Assembly: GCF_030065535.1 (NCBI RefSeq)
Contig: NZ_JASJND010000004.1
Span: 186,001 to 250,000 of the forward strand
Source of the DNA: Microbacterium dauci
Lineage (GTDB): Bacteria; Actinomycetota; Actinomycetes; Actinomycetales; Microbacteriaceae
Reading direction: 5' to 3'
DNA length: 64,000 nt
In this document: positions 25,856 to 34,305 of the stretch, in pieces
How the letters are laid out: each line of letters opens with the position of its first letter
Numbering within the stretch: the first letter of the stretch is position 1
Notes under the pieces: generated by a model
Told to the model about the DNA's origin: nothing
Database searches by the model: none
Seen by the model: the letters and a program-made list of their open reading frames with translations, nothing else
Translations under genes and position numbers: made by a program

Positions 25856-27094
25856 ATGGCTGACATCCTGGCGATCACCGGTGGTCACGTCGTCCCCGTC
25901 GTGGGCGACCCGATCGAAGGCGGGACGGTGATCGCCGTCGACGGCGTCATCACCGCGGTCGGGGCGGACATCGCGATCCCCGACGGCGCACGCGTCGTCG
26001 ACGCGACCGGAAGCTGGGTGCTCCCGGGGCTCGTCGAGGCGCACGGTCACCTGGGCGTCCACGAGGACGGCGAGGGCTGGTCGGGCAACGACACCAACGA
26101 GATGACCGATCCGAACGGCGCACGCTTTCGCGCCCTCGACGGCATCGACATCGAAGAGGTCGGCTTCCGTGACGCACTGCGCGGCGGTGTGACCACCGCC
26201 GTCATCAAGCCCGGCTCGGGAAACCCCATCGGCGGGCGCACGGTCGCGATCAAGACCTGGGGCGGTCGCACCGTTGACGAGCAGGTGCTGCGGGCCGATG
26301 TGTCCGTGAAGTCGGCGCTGGGCGAGAACCCGAAGCGCGTCTACGGCGAGAAGAAGCAGACGCCCTCAACGCGGCTCGGCGTGGCCGCGGTCCTCCGCGA
26401 GGCGTTCGTCGGCGCGCGCACGTACGCCGAGAAGCGCGCAGCGGCGGCCTCGAAGGGCGAGCCGTTCGACCGCGATCTCACGCACGAGACCCTCGCCGCG
26501 GTCCTTGACGGCGACCTCGCCTGGGATCAGCACTGCCATCGCCACGACGACATCGCCACGGCCATCCGCCTCGCCGAGGAGTTCGGATACCGGCTCGTCG
26601 TCAACCACGGCACCGAGGGCCACAAGATCGCCGACGTGCTCGCCGAGAAGGGCATCCCCGTGATCTTCGGACCGATGCTCACCTCGCGATCGAAGGTGGA
26701 ACTGCGCGACCGCGGCATCGGGAACCTCGCGCTCATCGCCGAGGCCGGCGTGACCGTGGCGATCACGACCGACCACCCCGTCGTGCCGATCGACCAGCTC
26801 CGCCTGCAGGCGATCCTCGCCGTGAGCGAAGGGCTCGACCCGAAGATCGCGCTCGAGGCGTTGACCGTCAACCCGGCCGCGATCCTCCGGCTCGACGACC
26901 GGGTCGGCGCGCTCGAGGCCGGCCGCGACGCGGACATCGTGGTGTGGTCGGGCGATCCGCTCGCGATCGACTCGCGCGTGGAGCGCGTGTTCATCGGCGG
27001 CCGCGACGTCGTCGAACCCACTGGGGCCGAAGACGTCACCCCGCGCGTGGTGGAACGCTGGGAGCGGTTCGGCCGCACCTCCTGGCGCAGCTGA
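25856..27094 (+). CDS. Amidohydrolase, imidazolonepropionase-like
   Basis: A 412-residue member of the metal-dependent amidohydrolase superfamily. Metal ligands appear in VEAHGHLGVHE (~61-71), WDQHCHRHDD (~222-231), VVNHGTEGH (~249-257) and TTDHPVV (~302-308). The C-terminal DADIVVWSGDPLAIDSRVERVFI closes the composite beta-sandwich. This form resembles uncharacterised imidazolonepropionase-like or prolidase-like enzymes; no histidine-degradation genes are nearby, so the substrate is unknown. Confidence 0.87.
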   Translation: MADILAITGGHVVPVVGDPIEGGTVIAVDGVITAVGADIAIPDGARVVDATGSWVLPGLVEAHGHLGVHEDGEGWSGNDTNEMTDPNGARFRALDGIDIEEVGFRDALRGGVTTAVIKPGSGNPIGGRTVAIKTWGGRTVDEQVLRADVSVKSALGENPKRVYGEKKQTPSTRLGVAAVLREAFVGARTYAEKRAAAASKGEPFDRDLTHETLAAVLDGDLAWDQHCHRHDDIATAIRLAEEFGYRLVVNHGTEGHKIADVLAEKGIPVIFGPMLTSRSKVELRDRGIGNLALIAEAGVTVAITTDHPVVPIDQLRLQAILAVSEGLDPKIALEALTVNPAAILRLDDRVGALEAGRDADIVVWSGDPLAIDSRVERVFIGGRDVVEPTGAEDVTPRVVERWERFGRTSWRS

Positions 27095-27176
27095 GCGCGG
27101 TCGGCACGCGAGACCAGCGGATGCCGCCCCGTCAACCCCATCGCCATGGCACGCTGCCGCGGCGCAGGGTGGTGGC

Positions 27177-27404
27177 ATGAGCGACAGCACCCCCGAGCAC
27201 GCACCAGACACCGCACCCCAGGACGACGACCGCGAGCCCGACACCGAGGAACTCGAGGAGCCGAGCACGGCGAAGGACCCCGGCGAAGAACCGAAGGCAT
27301 CCGACGGCGGCGAGGACCCCTCCGACGACGGCAAGTCACATCACGCGGTCGGCATCGGTGTCGTCGAGTCAGAAGTCCCCGACGAAGACGCGCGGGGCGC
27401 CTGA
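27177..27404 (+). CDS. Small acidic disordered protein
   Basis: A 75-residue protein rich in Asp, Glu, Pro and Ser (DTAPQDDDREPDTEELEEPS) with a short C-terminal HHAVGIGVVESEVPDED. No domain is recognised and it is probably disordered. GGTGG precedes the ATG. The composition alone could be chance in such GC-rich DNA, so confidence is moderate. Confidence 0.55.
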   Translation: MSDSTPEHAPDTAPQDDDREPDTEELEEPSTAKDPGEEPKASDGGEDPSDDGKSHHAVGIGVVESEVPDEDARGA

Positions 27405-27495
27405 CGCGGCATCCACTCGACGCGCACGGCGAGTGAGCCCCGGGAACTAGACTGGCCGGTATCCCCCGGCATCCCGAGTCTTGGAGCCCAGCCGC

Positions 27496-29814
27496 GTGAG
27501 CACCCCCGTCGCAGATACCGTCCAGAACGCCGTCGACACGCCGGAGAAGGAGCAGCCGTACGGCGCGCTCGGCCTCAAGGCCGACGAGTACGACCGCATC
27601 CGCGAGATCCTCGGCCGCCGCCCCACCTCGGGCGAGCTGGCGATGTACTCCGTCATGTGGAGCGAGCACTGCTCCTACAAGTCGTCGAAGATCTACCTGC
27701 GCCGCTTCGGGCAGAAGGTCTCGGACGAGATGAAGGATCGCCTCATGGTCGGCATGGGGCAGAACGCCGGCGTCGTCGACGTGGGCGAGGGCTGGGCGGT
27801 CACCTTCAAGGTCGAGTCGCACAACCACCCCAGCTACATCGAGCCGTTCCAGGGTGCCGCGACCGGCGTCGGCGGCATCGTCCGCGACATCATCTCGATG
27901 GGCGCGCGCCCGGTCGCCGTCATGGACCAGCTCCGCTTCGGCGCGATCGACAACCCCGACACCGCGCGCGTCGTGCACGGCGTCGTCTCGGGCATCAGCT
28001 TCTACGGCAACTGCCTCGGCCTGCCCAACATCGGCGGCGAGACGGTCTTCGACGCCGTCTACCAGGGCAACCCGCTCGTGAACGCCCTCGCGGTCGGCGT
28101 CATGCGCCACGAAGACATCAAGCTCGCCAACGCGACCGGCACGGGCAACAAGGTCGTCCTGTTCGGCGCCCGCACGGGCGGCGACGGCATCGGCGGCGCC
28201 TCGATCCTGGCATCCGACACCTTCGCCGACGGCGGACCCACCAAGCGCCCCGCTGTGCAGGTCGGCGACCCGTTCGCCGAGAAGGTGCTCATCGAGTGCT
28301 GCCTCGAGCTGTACAAGGGCGAGCTCGTCGAAGCCATCCAGGACCTCGGCGCCGCGGGCATCTCGTGCGCCACGAGCGAGCTCGCCGCGAACGGCGGCTC
28401 GGGCATGCGCGTCGACCTTGAGAACGTGCTGCTGCGCGACCCGTCGCTCACGCCGGAGGAGATCCTCATGAGCGAGAGCCAGGAGCGCATGATGGCGATC
28501 GTCGCTCCCGAGAAGCTGGGCGCCTTCCTCGCCGTCGTCGAGAAGTGGGACGTCGAGACGAGCGTCCTCGGTGAGGTCACCGGCGACGGCCGCCTGCAGA
28601 TCTTCTGGCACGGCGAGCAGATCGTCGACGTCGACCCCTCGACCGTCGCGGTCGACGGCCCCGTCTACGAGCGCCCCGTCGCGTACCCGACCTGGATCGA
28701 CGCGCTGCGTGAGGACTCGGCATCCGCTCTGGAGCGGAGCGATGACCCCGACACCCTGCGCGCGCAGTTCCTGCAGCTGCTCGGCAGCCCGAACCTCGCC
28801 GACACGTCCTGGATCACCAACCAGTACGACTACTACGTCATGGGCAACACCGCGCTCAGCTTCCCCGACGACGCCGGCATGATCCGCGTCGACGAGGAGT
28901 CGGGCCTCGGCTTCGCGATCGCGACCGACTGCAACGGCCGCTACTGCCAGCTCGACCCGTACGCGGGTGCGCAGCTGGCCCTCGCCGAGGCGTACCGCAA
29001 CGTCGCCGTCACCGGCGCCGTGCCGACCGCCGTCACGGACTGCCTGAACTTCGGCAGCCCCGAGAACCCCGAGGTGATGTGGCAGTTCGGGCAGGCCGTC
29101 GACGGCCTCGCCGACGCCTGCTTCGAGCTCGGCGTGCCGGTCACCGGCGGCAACGTGTCGTTCTACAACCAGACCGGCGACCAGCCGATCTTCCCGACCC
29201 CGGTCGTGGGCGTCCTCGGCATCATCGACGACGTCGCCCGCCGCATTCCGAGCGGCTGGCAGGATGCCGGCGAGAACATCTACCTGCTCGGGACGACGTC
29301 CACCGAGCTCGACGGCTCGGCGTGGGCCGGCACCGTGCACGGTCACCTCGGCGGACGCCCGCCCAAGGTCGACCTGGCCGGCGAGAAGACCCTCGCGGGC
29401 CTGCTGCAGGCGGCGCGCGACGAGATGCTCGTCTCGAGCGCGCACGACCTGTCGTCGGGTGGTCTCGCGCAGGCGCTGGCCGAGGCGGTCATGCGCTTCG
29501 GCGTCGGTGCCCGCGTCTGGCTCCGCGAGATCATGGAGCGTGACGGTGTGGATGCCGCCACCGCACTGTTCAGCGAGTCGACCGGCCGCGTCATCGTGTC
29601 GGTGCCCCGCGAAGAGGACGTGAAGTTCCGCGGTCTCTGCGAGGGACGCGGCTACCCGGTGCTTCGCATCGGCGTCACCGACGCGCCCGCGAGCGGCGAG
29701 GCCGAGCTCGAGGTGCAGGGTGTGTTCACGCTCGCGGCATCCGAGCTGCGCGGCATCTCGAAGGCGACCCTCCCGGCTGCCTTCGGACCGATCGTCGACG
29801 AGGTGCCTGCATGA
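27496..29814 (+). CDS. purL: Phosphoribosylformylglycinamidine synthase subunit PurL
   Basis: PurL makes FGAM from FGAR using ATP and ammonia from PurQ, in purine synthesis. The 772-residue length fits the small PurL of the PurLQS complex. [41 protein letters not shown] and the second-half [18 protein letters not shown] are diagnostic. The GTG at 27496 is nine bases after GGAG; a TTG at 27481 is also in frame. It overlaps the small membrane ORF downstream. Confidence 0.97.
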   Translation: MSTPVADTVQNAVDTPEKEQPYGALGLKADEYDRIREILGRRPTSGELAMYSVMWSEHCSYKSSKIYLRRFGQKVSDEMKDRLMVGMGQNAGVVDVGEGWAVTFKVESHNHPSYIEPFQGAATGVGGIVRDIISMGARPVAVMDQLRFGAIDNPDTARVVHGVVSGISFYGNCLGLPNIGGETVFDAVYQGNPLVNALAVGVMRHEDIKLANATGTGNKVVLFGARTGGDGIGGASILASDTFADGGPTKRPAVQVGDPFAEKVLIECCLELYKGELVEAIQDLGAAGISCATSELAANGGSGMRVDLENVLLRDPSLTPEEILMSESQERMMAIVAPEKLGAFLAVVEKWDVETSVLGEVTGDGRLQIFWHGEQIVDVDPSTVAVDGPVYERPVAYPTWIDALREDSASALERSDDPDTLRAQFLQLLGSPNLADTSWITNQYDYYVMGNTALSFPDDAGMIRVDEESGLGFAIATDCNGRYCQLDPYAGAQLALAEAYRNVAVTGAVPTAVTDCLNFGSPENPEVMWQFGQAVDGLADACFELGVPVTGGNVSFYNQTGDQPIFPTPVVGVLGIIDDVARRIPSGWQDAGENIYLLGTTSTELDGSAWAGTVHGHLGGRPPKVDLAGEKTLAGLLQAARDEMLVSSAHDLSSGGLAQALAEAVMRFGVGARVWLREIMERDGVDAATALFSESTGRVIVSVPREEDVKFRGLCEGRGYPVLRIGVTDAPASGEAELEVQGVFTLAASELRGISKATLPAAFGPIVDEVPA

Positions 29815-29945
29815 CCGACGACCCCGAATACGCGGAGTTCGCGGGCAAGCGGCGCGCCCGCACCCGCGTCGTCGCGTGGGTCGTGATCATCGCGATGGTG
29901 CTCGTCGGCGGCGGCGCCACGGTGCTGAGCCTCCTCTTCGGCTGA
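29811..29945 (+). CDS. 44-residue single-span membrane protein
   Basis: The ATG overlaps the purL stop (ATGA). The product is [20 protein letters not shown] followed by a hydrophobic helix (~20-43, [20 protein letters not shown]) and LLFG. The charge pattern (Arg/Lys just before the helix) predicts a cytoplasmic N-terminus. Unknown function; overlap, charge pattern and clean hydrophobic span support it as a real gene. Confidence 0.7.
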   Translation: MTDDPEYAEFAGKRRARTRVVAWVVIIAMVLVGGGATVLSLLFG

Positions 29946-29960
29946 CGCGCGCGGTGCGGC

Positions 29961-30016
29961 CCGCGGCGGCCACGCCCGCGGCGGCCACGCCAGCGGCGGG
30001 CACGCCCGCGGCATCC
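29961..30016 (+). repeat. 15-bp tandem repeat, 3.7 copies
   Basis: CCGCGGCGGCCACGC occurs twice exactly (29961-29975, 29976-29990), a third time with two changes (29991-30005) and then partially to 30016. Confidence 0.75.
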
Positions 30017-30145
30017 GCTCGCCCCACCCTGACCGCGAGAGAACACTTCCGCGCCGAGAGTACGGGCCGCAACCGTTCCCTCGTCCGCCAGATGTTCCCT
30101 CGCCCGGATGCCGCGCCGCGGCGCCGCGCCGCGAGACTGCGCGCA

Positions 30146-30184
30146 CAGCCCGAGACGTTGACAACAGACCAACGTCTCGGGCTG
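30146..30184. terminator. Strong 15-bp hairpin
   Basis: CAGCCCGAGACGTTG (30146-30160) pairs perfectly with 30170-30184 around a nine-base loop. No T-tract follows. It could end purL transcription, but it is about 200 bases past the last gene. Confidence 0.5.
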
Positions 30185-30254
30185 CCACTGCTGTCTCGCG
30201 GTCAAGAGGCGACCAGCGGATGCCGCACCCGAGCGCCCGCGCGGCGGGGCCGGT

Positions 30255-30260
30255 TAGCAT
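30255..30260 (+). promoter_or_regulatory. -10 hexamer for the gene at 30267
   Basis: TAGCAT ends six bases before the GTG at 30267. Confidence 0.45.
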
Positions 30261-30266
30261 GGCGGG

Positions 30267-31139
30267 GTGGAGCCCTGGACCTTCGGAACGCCCTGGGTCG
30301 TCGCATTCGGGGCCGCGCTGGTCGAGTTCTGGTGGATCGCACCCGCCGCAGCCGGCGCCGGCGCGGCCGGGGTGCTCGGCGTGCGCCGCAGCCGCTCCAC
30401 GAAAGCCCGCCGACTCGGGGTGACCGCCGCGCGGCTCGAGCTGCAGCAGGCGCGCACCGACAGCATCACCGCCCGCGCGTCGGCGAAGGTCGCGCAGGCT
30501 GAGGTGGCCCGGGTCGAAGCCGAACGCGCCGCCGGCAAGGCCACCGCCGCCGACGTGCATGCCGCGCGCCGCGCGCTCGACGTCGCAGCTCGCGCCCGCA
30601 CCGCGGCGGCCGCGCACATCCGCGTCGCCCGCGCCCGCATCGGGGTCGAGCGCGCCGCCGTCCCCGCCCGCGGCACCGACCCCGTGCACCTGCCACTCGC
30701 ACGCACGATGGCCGCGCACGATGCGGTCGCGGCGCGGTGGATCGAGTACGAGACGGATGCCGCGCGCCGCATCGCCTTCCCCGCGATGAGCGACGCGCGC
30801 GTACCGACCACCGCAGAGTTCCTGCGGCTCGACGCCGAGGCGCGCACGCTCCGCCCGGCGACGCCGCGCACCCGCGTCTCCCCCGCGGACTACACCGCCT
30901 ACCGCGGCGTCGTCGACCGCCTCGCGCGGGCGTTCGACGCGGCGGAGCACGAGGCCTGGCGCCTCGCGGGTCGACGTCCCGACGACGCACCGCCTGAGCC
31001 GCCGACGATGACGCAGCGATGGACGACCACCGCGACGGAGGCGATCACCCGCTCGGCGGAAGGGCTGGCGCGGGCGGCCGAGGCCGCGGCATCCGCACTC
31101 GATGCCCACCGTGACCGCCGAGACCGGCCCGGCAAATAG
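30267..31139 (+). CDS. Membrane-anchored protein of unknown function, tandem paralog A
   Basis: Not recognised. The 290 residues comprise an N-terminal hydrophobic segment (~8-40), an Ala/Arg-rich coiled-coil stretch (~45-130), then a domain of ~110 residues with ARWIEYETDAARRIAFPAMS, PTTAEFLRLDAEA and YTAYRGVVDRLARAFDAAEH. The same domain is in the next gene. The protein stops with TAG, whose bases are also part of the next gene's -10 hexamer. The C-terminus is low-complexity. Confidence 0.75.
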   Translation: MEPWTFGTPWVVAFGAALVEFWWIAPAAAGAGAAGVLGVRRSRSTKARRLGVTAARLELQQARTDSITARASAKVAQAEVARVEAERAAGKATAADVHAARRALDVAARARTAAAAHIRVARARIGVERAAVPARGTDPVHLPLARTMAAHDAVAARWIEYETDAARRIAFPAMSDARVPTTAEFLRLDAEARTLRPATPRTRVSPADYTAYRGVVDRLARAFDAAEHEAWRLAGRRPDDAPPEPPTMTQRWTTTATEAITRSAEGLARAAEAAASALDAHRDRRDRPGK

Positions 31140-31142
31140 GCT
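31137..31142 (+). promoter_or_regulatory. -10 hexamer for the gene at 31149, sharing a stop codon
   Basis: TAGGCT begins with the TAG stop of the previous gene and ends six bases before the GTG at 31149. Confidence 0.45.
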
Positions 31143-31148
31143 GAACCC

Positions 31149-31937
31149 GTGGAAGCATTCTGGACGTTCGCGGGCACCTATTGGTGGTTGGTGTTTCCGA
31201 TGTTCGGTCTCGCCTCCGCCGCCGGCAACGCGTGGACGAAGAACGCGAAGCGGCGGCATCAGCAGCGGCTCGAGGTGATCCGGGCGAAGGCGGAGCTCAC
31301 AGCCGCCAAGCGCGGGGTCGGCGCTGCCGCGGCATCCGAGGCATCCGCTCCGGCCGATACGCTGCCGGCGCAGCTCGACGACCTCCGCGCGGTGCACGAC
31401 GAGGTCGTGAAGCGCTGGCTCGACTACGAGCTCGATGTGGCGAAGCTCATCGCGTTCCCGTCGATGAGCGACGGGCGAGACCCGCTGACGGCGGGATTCC
31501 TGCGCGCGAAGAAGGTCGCCGATCGTGCACGCCCGGCGGACGGCGCGAAGCCGACCCCCGAGCAGGTGACGGAGTACCGCAAGGCCGTGACCGAGTTCGA
31601 GGTGGCGTTCGACCTCGCCGAGCACGAGGCGCGACGGGTCCGCGACTCCGGGTTCACCGACTCCGAGCGCAAGCGTCTCGCGACGGCGTCGCGCCTGCTC
31701 GCGGTGGCGACCGACCAGGCGGCGACGCCCGCCGAGCGGCACGTCGCGTACCAGCGGGTGCGCGAGGAGATCGACGGGCTCATCGCCCTGTCGGACGAGG
31801 CCGTCGAGGTGCTCGAAAAGAAGGTCGCGCGCGAGCTCCCCGCCGGCAGGCCGTCGACGACCCCGCCGCCACCCGGCACCACGGTGCCGCACCCCGCCGA
31901 CCCCGGCCGCACCGCTGAGCCCGGCGCCCACGCGTAG
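31149..31937 (+). CDS. Membrane-anchored protein of unknown function, tandem paralog B
   Basis: A 262-residue protein with an N-terminal hydrophobic helix (~5-28), a basic helix (KRRHQQRLEVIRAKAELTAA), then the shared domain: KRWLDYELDVAKLIAFPSMS, PLTAGFLRAKKVAD and VTEYRKAVTEFEVAFDLAEH. A helical segment and a Pro/Thr-rich tail follow. The domain aligns in order with the preceding gene, so the pair arose by duplication. Function unknown. Confidence 0.78.
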   Translation: MEAFWTFAGTYWWLVFPMFGLASAAGNAWTKNAKRRHQQRLEVIRAKAELTAAKRGVGAAAASEASAPADTLPAQLDDLRAVHDEVVKRWLDYELDVAKLIAFPSMSDGRDPLTAGFLRAKKVADRARPADGAKPTPEQVTEYRKAVTEFEVAFDLAEHEARRVRDSGFTDSERKRLATASRLLAVATDQAATPAERHVAYQRVREEIDGLIALSDEAVEVLEKKVARELPAGRPSTTPPPPGTTVPHPADPGRTAEPGAHA

Positions 31938-31940
31938 GCT
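31935..31940 (+). promoter_or_regulatory. -10 hexamer for the gene at 31947, sharing a stop codon
   Basis: TAGGCT again starts with the upstream stop codon and ends six bases before a GTG start. Confidence 0.45.
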
Positions 31941-31946
31941 TTCGGG

Positions 31947-32246
31947 GTGAGTACCCCCGCCCCCGCGAGCCCGACCGCATCGTCGAAGATGTTCGGCGCC
32001 CTCGCCGCCGTCGTGATCGCGATCCCGCTGTGCTTCTTCGCGGTGACCGTCGCGGTCGCGGTGATGCTGTGCCTGGTCGCGGTAATCCTCGTCGTGCAGG
32101 GGTGGCTGCTCCGCCGCGAGGAATCCAGCGGCGGCTTCCGGCTGTGGATGCTGCTGCTCCCACTCGTCCCCGCCGTCCTGATCATCGCGCTCCGCGGTTA
32201 CGAGGGCGCGGTGCAGCTCATCGGCTTCTTCGGCGTCGTCGCCTGA
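31947..32246 (+). CDS. Small two-to-three-span membrane protein
   Basis: A 99-residue protein with hydrophobic segments at ~15-52 (probably two helices) and ~66-95, separated by the basic/acidic turn LLRREESSGGFR. No family is recognised. Its leaderless-type start and position directly after the two paralogs suggest a small cluster, though each of the three genes has its own -10. Confidence 0.7.
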   Translation: MSTPAPASPTASSKMFGALAAVVIAIPLCFFAVTVAVAVMLCLVAVILVVQGWLLRREESSGGFRLWMLLLPLVPAVLIIALRGYEGAVQLIGFFGVVA

Positions 32247-32262
32247 GTTCCAACACGACGAA

Positions 32263-32288
32263 GGGGACCCGGCCGAAGCCGAATCCCC
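32263..32288. terminator. Bidirectional terminator between convergent genes
   Basis: GGGGACCCGGC (32263-32273), loop CGAA, GCCGAATCCCC (32278-32288): outer and inner stems pair with two central mismatches. Confidence 0.6.
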
Positions 32289-32307
32289 CTCGAGCGGATG
32301 CCGCAGC

Positions 32308-33222
32308 TTATTCGGCGATCAGCGTCTCGAACGCGTCGGGGTTCGCCTCGATCCACGCGTCGATGGCCTCGGCCTCCTTGCCCTCGCCGTACTCGTTCAC
32401 GACCATGTCCTCGAGCGAGGCGTAGGTCTCGTCGGTGAGCTTGATGCCGGCGATCAGCTCGGCGGCCTCGGGGTACTCCTCGGCGAAGCCGGCGGTCCCC
32501 AAGAAGTGCAGCGCCTCGGGCTCGCCCATGGCGCCGCGCGGGTCTTCGAGGTCCTTCAGGCCGTAGGCGTCATTCGCCCAGAACGGACGCCACGACGTCA
32601 CGACGATGTCGCGCTCCGCGGCGATCGCGCTGTCGAGCTCGGTGAGCATCGCGGCGGTCGACGAGGTGACGAGCTCGAACGAGTCCTCGAGTTCGTACTC
32701 GGGGATCATCGACTCCTGCGTCTGCTTGGTGAGGCCGGCGCCCGGCTCGATGCCGTAGATCTTGCCGCCGAAGCGGTCGGCGTTGTCGGCGAGATCCTCG
32801 ATCGAGTCAATGTCGACGTAGTCGGGGACGGCGATCGTGAGGACGGCACCCTCGTAGTAGGCGCCGATGTCGTCGATCTGGCCGTCGTACTTCTCCATGT
32901 AGGACGCGTGGGTGACCTCGGGCCACGCCGACGGGTACATGTCGACGTCGCCCTGGGCGAGCCCGGCATAGAGCGGGCCGGCTTCGGTGAGCTCTTCCAT
33001 CTCGACCGTGTAGCCGATCTTCTCGAGCTGGTCCTCGAGCAGGTACGCGGTGCTGAGGCCGTCGGTCCACGAGGGCAGGAAGCCCAGCGTGATCGTGCCG
33101 AGGCTGGCGTCGCCGCCTTCGCCCGAGCCGCCTTCGGCCTGGTTGCCGCTGGCGCAGCCGGCGAGGGTGAGGGATGCCGCGGCGCCGAGCGCCACGAGAC
33201 CGGTGAGGTGTCGCTTGTTCAT
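32308..33222 (-). CDS. Glycine betaine-type ABC transporter substrate-binding lipoprotein
   Basis: A 304-residue OpuAC/ProX-type binding protein. The signal peptide ends in the lipobox LAGC (Cys23). GTITLGFLPSWTDGLSTAYLL, DVDMYPSAWPEVTHASYMEKY and VVTSWRPFWANDAYGLKDLED carry Trp and Tyr residues of the kind that cage quaternary ammonium groups in this family. GGAAGG lies before the ATG. It is the last gene of an ATPase-permease-binding protein operon for compatible solute uptake. Confidence 0.9.
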   Translation of the reverse strand: MNKRHLTGLVALGAAASLTLAGCASGNQAEGGSGEGGDASLGTITLGFLPSWTDGLSTAYLLEDQLEKIGYTVEMEELTEAGPLYAGLAQGDVDMYPSAWPEVTHASYMEKYDGQIDDIGAYYEGAVLTIAVPDYVDIDSIEDLADNADRFGGKIYGIEPGAGLTKQTQESMIPEYELEDSFELVTSSTAAMLTELDSAIAAERDIVVTSWRPFWANDAYGLKDLEDPRGAMGEPEALHFLGTAGFAEEYPEAAELIAGIKLTDETYASLEDMVVNEYGEGKEAEAIDAWIEANPDAFETLIAE

Positions 33223-33321
33223 CGTGAACCTTCCGTATGTGATTGCGTGCGTTCCGTATCGTGCTGTGGTCCGGGTGCATCCGGACCGTGCGGTCGCTCG
33301 CGCGGCCGCACGTCTGGGGTG

Positions 33322-34305
33322 TCAGACCGCGACGCCGGCGCGCCGGGGCGACGCCTGCTCGCGCTCTGCTTCGGTCTTCGCCTCGGCGGATGCCGCCCGC
33401 GGCGTCGCGCCGCCGGTGGGGGTGCTGCCCTTGCCGGTCCGACGACGGGCGAGGATGCCCAGCAGCGACCAGCGCTGCCCGCGCAGGTTGCCGAGGGCGG
33501 CAGTGAGGCGGTCGAGGTAGACGGCGAGGATGACGACGCTGAGGCCGGCTTCGACGCCCTTCGCGATGTCGACGGTCGACATGGCCTGGACGATCTCCTT
33601 GCCGAGTCCGTCGGCGCCGGCGATACCGGCGATGACGGCCATCGACAGGGCGAGCATGATGAGCTGGTTGACGCCGGCCATGATGCTGGGCATCGCGAGC
33701 GGCAGCTGCACGCCGCGGAGGATCTGGCCGGGTGTCGCGCCGAACGCGTGGCCGGCTTCGACCGTCTCGGAGTCGACGCCGCGGATGCCGAGCTCGGTGA
33801 GGCGGACGCCCGGTGGGAGGGCGAAGATGACGGTCGCGACGACGCCGGGGACGACGCCGATGCTGAAGAAGACGATCGCCGGGATCAGGTAGACGAACGC
33901 CGGCATGCTCTGCATGAGGTCGAGCACGGGCCGGATCGCCGCGCTGAGGCGGTCGTTCCTGGCGGCGGCGATGCCGACGGGCACGGCGATGATCACCGCG
34001 ATGAGTGCGGCGATCAGGACGAGCGCGAGCGTCTGCATCGCGTTGACCCATTGTCCGACACCGAGGATGAGCGCGAAGCTCAACACGGTGCCGAGGGCGA
34101 ACTGCCACGAGCGGAAGGCCCAGGCGAGGATCGCGAGGATGACGATCACCGCGACGATCGGCAGGTTCAGGAGCGCGTCGGCGAGCGTGTCGACGAGCCA
34201 GCTCACTGCGCTCGAAATGGCCGAGAGCAGCCAGCCGAGGTTGTCGCGGATCCAGTCCACGCCTGCGTCGACCCAGTCTCCGATGGGAATGCGGAAGCCG
34301 TCCAT
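33322..34305 (-). CDS. Glycine betaine-type ABC transporter permease
   Basis: A 327-residue OpuAB/ProW-type permease. The N-terminal amphipathic region (~1-45) precedes about seven membrane helices. The EAA loop is VEAGHAFGATPGQILRGVQLPLAMPS (~185-210). ALPPGVRLTELGIRGV and the C-terminal charged tail are typical. The ATG overlaps the ATPase stop by one base (TGATG). Partner of the neighbouring ATPase and binding protein. Confidence 0.93.
   Translation of the reverse strand: MDGFRIPIGDWVDAGVDWIRDNLGWLLSAISSAVSWLVDTLADALLNLPIVAVIVILAILAWAFRSWQFALGTVLSFALILGVGQWVNAMQTLALVLIAALIAVIIAVPVGIAAARNDRLSAAIRPVLDLMQSMPAFVYLIPAIVFFSIGVVPGVVATVIFALPPGVRLTELGIRGVDSETVEAGHAFGATPGQILRGVQLPLAMPSIMAGVNQLIMLALSMAVIAGIAGADGLGKEIVQAMSTVDIAKGVEAGLSVVILAVYLDRLTAALGNLRGQRWSLLGILARRRTGKGSTPTGGATPRAASAEAKTEAEREQASPRRAGVAV

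Larger units (their letters stand above)
29946..30266. other. Gene-free stretch with tandem 15-bp repeats and a hairpin
   Basis: I see no gene here. It holds 3.7 copies of a 15-bp repeat (29961-30016) and a strong 15-bp hairpin (30146-30184), and ends in the promoter of the gene at 30267. A long plus-strand frame runs through it, but only the repeat translates to something regular (PAAAT units). Confidence 0.7.

Noticed and set aside
26527..29445. 972-codon minus-strand frame across purL and the amidohydrolase
   Set aside because: Antisense shadow of two genes with strong family motifs, common in very GC-rich DNA.
29946..30266. Coding frame through the 15-bp repeats (PAAAT units)
   Set aside because: The frame has no good start, turns into low-complexity Arg-rich sequence and runs into the gene at 30267; hairpin and promoter explain the region better.
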